Source of the DNA: Bacteroidota bacterium
Lineage (GTDB): Bacteria; Bacteroidota; Bacteroidia; Bacteroidales; Dysgonomonadaceae
DNA: 64,000 nucleotides
Assembly: GCA_023424395.1 (NCBI GenBank)
Contig: JAFADY010000063.1
Location: 1-64,000, forward strand
Direction: 5' to 3'
Both the position numbers and the translations under genes were made by a program. Positions 60,449 to 64,000 of the stretch are shown piece after piece. Each line of letters starts with the position of its first letter. Positions within the stretch are counted from its first letter, which is position 1. Under the pieces are notes generated by a model, which saw only the letters and a program-made list of their open reading frames with translations, did no database searches and was not told the origin of the DNA.

Positions 60449-62173
60449 ATGAAAGAAGAACAAAACAAATCTGTTATTTCCGGCAGCGAAGCGCTCATAA
60501 AGTCGCTGCTTGCCGAAGGCGTAGATACAATGTTTGGTTATCCGGGTGGCGCTATTATGCCCGTTTTCGACGCGCTCTACGACCATAAAGAAGATATACG
60601 CCACATTCTTGTTCGTCACGAACAAGGTGCCGTTCACGCTGCTCAGGGTTACGCCCGCGTTTCAAAAAAAGTCGGCGTCGCGCTGGTAACTTCGGGTCCC
60701 GGAGCTACAAATGCCATTACCGGAATAACCGATGCGATGATGGATAGCACACCCTTGGTCGTAATTTCGGGTCAAGTTGCATCGAGCCTTCTCGGATCGG
60801 ATGCTTTTCAGGAAGCCGATGTGATTGGCGTAACGCAACCCATAACCAAATGGGCGTATCAGGTGCGCAAAGCCGAAGAAATACCGTGGGCGGTTTCGCG
60901 GGCGTTTTATATCGCCAAGAGCGGCCGTCCGGGGCCGGTGGTACTCGATATCGCCAAAGATGCACAAATCAATAAATGCGAATATTCGTATCAGAAAGTT
61001 GATTTTTTGCGTAGTTATCAGCCTCAACCTGATATAGAAGACGATAAAATAAAAATGGCTGCGGCCATCATCAACGATGCCAAAAAGCCATTTGCGTTGG
61101 TTGGGCAGGGCGTTATTCTGGGTAATGCGGAGAAGGAATTGATAGACTTCTTGGAGAAAGGCAATATTCCGTTCGGATCCACTATTTTAGGCTTGTCCGC
61201 CGTCCCCACCAATCATCCGCTCAATCACGGAATGTTGGGAATGCACGGAAATGTATCGCCGAATATGAAAACCAACGAGTGCGATGTGCTTATAGCTATC
61301 GGAATGCGGTTTGACGACCGTGTTACCGGCGATTTAAAAACCTATGCCAAGCAGGCAAAGGTGATCCATTTTGATATCGATCAGGCTGAAATGGATAAAA
61401 ATGTAACAACCACCGTAAAAGTGCTTGGCGACGCAAAAAAAACACTTCCTTTAGTGAAAGAATTAATCGAAAAGAAATCGGATAACGCGTGGAACGATGA
61501 ATTCAAGCCATACGAAGAGAAAGAGTTTGAGTGCGTCATAAACAACGAATTATTTCCTAAAAATGGCGGTGAAATAAAAATGGGAGAAGTAGTGAATAAA
61601 GTAACCGAAGCCACCGAAAACAAAGCAATTTGCGTTACCGACGTGGGGCAACATCAAATGATGGCTACACGTTATTTCAAATACACGCAATCGCGTAGTA
61701 TGGTTACGTCGGGTGGTTTGGGAACGATGGGATTCGGGCTTCCTGCCGGAATCGGAGCCAAATACGGTGCCCCCGACCGTACGGTGTGTATTTTTGTAGG
61801 TGACGGTGGTTTTCAAATGACCATTCAGGAACTTGGAACCATTATGGAGTATGGAATCGATGTGAAGATCATCCTCCTGAACAATAATTTTTTGGGAATG
61901 GTGCGTCAATGGCAGGAATTGTTTTTCGATGAACGTTATTCGGAAACACATCTCAAAAACCCCGATTTCATTAAAATCGCCGATGCGTACGGAATTCAAG
62001 GGCAAAAAGTTACCGAACGCAAGAATTTAGACGCGGCCATTGCCGAAATGCTTAATCACGACGGCGCTTATTTGCTTGAAGTGCAAGTAGAAACCAAAGG
62101 AATGGTTTATCCGATGGTTCCATCGGGTGGCTGTGTAACGGATATTTTGCTTGGAAACGGAAACAAAATATAA
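60449..62173 (+). CDS. ilvB: Acetolactate synthase large subunit
   Basis: This 574-residue ThDP enzyme forms acetolactate and acetohydroxybutyrate. It has MFGYPGGAIMPVFDAL, HEQGAVHAAQGYAR with the catalytic Glu, SGPGATNAITGI and the ThDP-Mg motif VGDGGFQMTIQELGTIMEYGI with NNNFLGMVRQWQ. The AHAS-specific Trp (RQWQ) is present. ilvN follows 79 bp later. Confidence 0.97.
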   Translation: MKEEQNKSVISGSEALIKSLLAEGVDTMFGYPGGAIMPVFDALYDHKEDIRHILVRHEQGAVHAAQGYARVSKKVGVALVTSGPGATNAITGITDAMMDSTPLVVISGQVASSLLGSDAFQEADVIGVTQPITKWAYQVRKAEEIPWAVSRAFYIAKSGRPGPVVLDIAKDAQINKCEYSYQKVDFLRSYQPQPDIEDDKIKMAAAIINDAKKPFALVGQGVILGNAEKELIDFLEKGNIPFGSTILGLSAVPTNHPLNHGMLGMHGNVSPNMKTNECDVLIAIGMRFDDRVTGDLKTYAKQAKVIHFDIDQAEMDKNVTTTVKVLGDAKKTLPLVKELIEKKSDNAWNDEFKPYEEKEFECVINNELFPKNGGEIKMGEVVNKVTEATENKAICVTDVGQHQMMATRYFKYTQSRSMVTSGGLGTMGFGLPAGIGAKYGAPDRTVCIFVGDGGFQMTIQELGTIMEYGIDVKIILLNNNFLGMVRQWQELFFDERYSETHLKNPDFIKIADAYGIQGQKVTERKNLDAAIAEMLNHDGAYLLEVQVETKGMVYPMVPSGGCVTDILLGNGNKI

Positions 62174-62252
62174 TAGTTGTACATAGTAGTTCGCAGAAAT
62201 CCGTTTTTAAACGGGCAACCTAAGAACAATAAACTGTAAATTCAATAAAATT

Positions 62253-62810
62253 ATGGAAGAAAATACATTATATACCATCACCGTTTTCTCAGAAAACACG
62301 GTGGGCGTGCTCAATCAAATCACTGCAATTTTTACGCGCAGGCAGTTGAATATTGAAACGTTATCGGTTTCACCGTCAGCTATAAAAGGCATTCATAAAT
62401 TCACCATTACGGCTTATTCAAATTCCGAAGAAGCGGTGAAAAAATTGGTGCGGCAAATCGATAAAAGGGTAGATATACTAAAATCGTATTACAACACCAA
62501 CGAAGAACTTGTGCATCAGGAGTTAGCACTGTATAAATTGGCTACCGAAAAGGTTTTGGAGCACGGTGGAGTGGAGTATCTGATTCGGAAATACAACATT
62601 CGCGTGTTGGAGATTACCAAAGATAACGTAGTGTTTCTCAAAGCCGGGCATTATGACGAAACGCAGGCACTTTTTGATGAATTGGCCGAGAAAATCGGTG
62701 TACTGCAATTCATTCGTTCGGGAAGAATCGCTATTACCAAATCTCCTGTTGAACGTTTAAGTGATATGTTGGCGAAAAGAGAAGAACAGAAAACTGAAAT
62801 TACCAATTAA
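62253..62810 (+). CDS. ilvN: Acetolactate synthase small (regulatory) subunit
   Basis: This 185-residue subunit has an N-terminal ACT domain (TITVFSENTVGVLNQITAIFTRRQLNIETLSVS) that binds valine or isoleucine, and a C-terminal domain (ALYKLATEKVLE, LEITKDNVVFLKAGHYDE, GVLQFIRSGRIAITK). It activates IlvB and gives feedback control. Confidence 0.95.
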   Translation: MEENTLYTITVFSENTVGVLNQITAIFTRRQLNIETLSVSPSAIKGIHKFTITAYSNSEEAVKKLVRQIDKRVDILKSYYNTNEELVHQELALYKLATEKVLEHGGVEYLIRKYNIRVLEITKDNVVFLKAGHYDETQALFDELAEKIGVLQFIRSGRIAITKSPVERLSDMLAKREEQKTEITN

Positions 62811-62901
62811 TAATTACGAATTACTAATCATACAACCAAACGCAGAATTTTTTGGCTTTAACCGTCTTGATTCTTAGCTTTTGGTTATAACAATCTAAAA
62901 T

Positions 62902-63948
62902 ATGGCAAAAATGAATTTTGGCGGGGTTGAAGAAAACGTAGTAACCCGCGAAGAATTTCCGTTGAGCAAAGCTCAGGAAGTATTAAAAAATGAAACAATC
63001 GCTGTGATCGGTTATGGCGTACAGGGACCGGGACAGTCATTAAACTTGCGCGACAACGGTTTTAACGTCATTGTTGGACAGCGCAAAGGCGGTAAAACGT
63101 GGGACAAAGCCGTTGCCGACGGTTGGGTACCGGGCGAAACGCTTTTCGAGATAGAAGAGGCGTGCGAACGGGCAACTATTATACAATACCTGCTTTCGGA
63201 TGCAGCACAAATTGAAGTTTGGCCTCGCATTAAACCTTATTTAACCGCCGGAAAAGCGTTGTATTTCTCGCACGGATTCGGGATTACCTATAAAGAACGC
63301 ACCGGAATTATTCCGCCTGCGGATGTGGACGTGATTTTGGTTGCGCCTAAAGGTTCGGGAACTTCGTTGCGTAGAATGTTTTTGGAAGGCCGTGGTTTGA
63401 ACTCTTCATACGCCATTTTCCAAGACGCTACCGGTCGTGCATTTGAACGCGTTGTGGCGTTGGGTATCGGCGTTGGTTCGGGATATTTATTCGAAACCGA
63501 TTTTAAACGCGAAGTATATTCCGACCTTACCGGTGAACGTGGAACGCTCATGGGCGCCATTCAGGGTTTGTTGCTCGCGCAATATGAAGTGCTTCGCGAA
63601 AACGGACACACTCCATCGGAAGCGTTTAACGAAACGGTGGAAGAATTAACCCAATCGTTGATGCCGCTTTTCGCCGAAAACGGAATGGATTGGATGTACG
63701 CCAATTGTTCCACAACTGCGCAACGCGGCGCGTTGGATTGGATGACACCGTTCCACGATGCTACCAAACCTGTTTTCGAAAAACTGTACAAAGAAGTGGC
63801 AAGCGGTAACGAAGCCCAGCGCTCCATTGATACCAACTCCAAACCCGATTATCGAGAAGGATTGGACGCTGAACTTAAAGCCTTGCGCGAAAGCGAAATG
63901 TGGCAAACGGGTGCGGTGGTTAGAAAATTGCGACCGGAAAATAATTGA
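62902..63948 (+). CDS. ilvC: Ketol-acid reductoisomerase
   Basis: This 348-residue enzyme isomerises and reduces acetolactate. It has VIGYGVQGPGQSLNLRDNGFNVIVGQRKGGKTW with a Rossmann glycine loop and Arg/Lys that favour NADPH. SHGFGITYKERTGIIPP, VAPKGSGTSLRRMFLEGRG and the metal region DLTGERGTLMGAIQG-LLLAQYE follow. It is of Bacteroidota type and the last gene of the operon. Confidence 0.96.
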   Translation: MAKMNFGGVEENVVTREEFPLSKAQEVLKNETIAVIGYGVQGPGQSLNLRDNGFNVIVGQRKGGKTWDKAVADGWVPGETLFEIEEACERATIIQYLLSDAAQIEVWPRIKPYLTAGKALYFSHGFGITYKERTGIIPPADVDVILVAPKGSGTSLRRMFLEGRGLNSSYAIFQDATGRAFERVVALGIGVGSGYLFETDFKREVYSDLTGERGTLMGAIQGLLLAQYEVLRENGHTPSEAFNETVEELTQSLMPLFAENGMDWMYANCSTTAQRGALDWMTPFHDATKPVFEKLYKEVASGNEAQRSIDTNSKPDYREGLDAELKALRESEMWQTGAVVRKLRPENN

Positions 63949-63969
63949 TGTTTGTGTGATGACCAATAT

Positions 63970-64000
63970 AGAGACGTGGTAAATGCCGCGTCTCTTTTTT
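63970..64000 (+). terminator. Terminator of the leu-ilv operon
   Basis: AGAGACG (63970-63976) with GG pairs with CC and CGTCTCT (63989-63995), and a T-run follows to the window edge. It stands 21 bp after the ilvC stop. Confidence 0.85.

Overview
The window comes from a member of the Bacteroidota, most likely order Bacteroidales. Signs are the T9SS plug protein (DUF5103), a GldB-type lipoprotein, DUF3078, DUF1343/NamZ and DUF2007 proteins, a BlaI/BlaR1-TonB module, a Bacteroidota-type short SerA, Na+-NQR, promoters of the TTTG / TAnnTTTG type, and few Shine-Dalgarno sequences. No rRNA or tRNA gene, phage, transposase or CRISPR array was seen.

Layout. 1-13.7 kb is housekeeping: an S8 protease cut by the left edge, a lipoprotein-type Pcm, a flavodoxin, PepD, a flippase-like protein, KsgA, CorA, pyrophosphatase, NamZ with a MerR regulator, a DUF3078 protein, Fmt and a ClC transporter. 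13.8-15.5 kb is accessory DNA: a 21-bp tandem repeat, then two small membrane-protein genes each framed by the same two hairpin-rich repeats, so that it looks like two cassettes. 15.5-23.5 kb holds a sugar transferase, TsaC, GNAT, a glycosyltransferase, RecR, SerC/SerA and a DUF3575 barrel. 23.6-28.1 kb is BlaI, an M56/BlaR1 sensor with three TonB C-terminal domains, a frameshifted TonB-domain gene and a TPR protein. 28.1-36.5 kb has GldB-like, PBP1A, DUF2007, TldE/TldD and the T9SS plug. 36.7-42.7 kb is the complete nqrABCDEF operon. 42.8-48.5 kb has HicAB, PabC/PabB and a CydDC-type ABC exporter.

48.5-51.7 kb is a rearranged island. A 5' fragment of an EamA transporter gene, an Erm(F)-like 23S rRNA methyltransferase gene, a Cys-rich copper-binding protein and a second EamA gene that has lost its own 3' end lie between direct repeats. 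The erm-like gene has its own Bacteroidota promoter, a 16-codon leader peptide with the FSIFVI core of the ErmC leader, and four RNA arms that can switch pairing. This looks like a macrolide-inducible translational attenuator and is the most striking system in the window.

51.7 kb to the end is one branched-chain amino acid operon: a leader peptide rich in Ile/Leu/Val codons, a terminator with a competing antiterminator, then leuA, leuC, leuD, a citramalate-synthase-like gene, leuB, ilvD, ilvB, ilvN and ilvC, closed by a terminator. Small inverted-repeat elements sit between several of these genes. One has become the coding sequence for the LeuC N-terminus and two supply stop codons.
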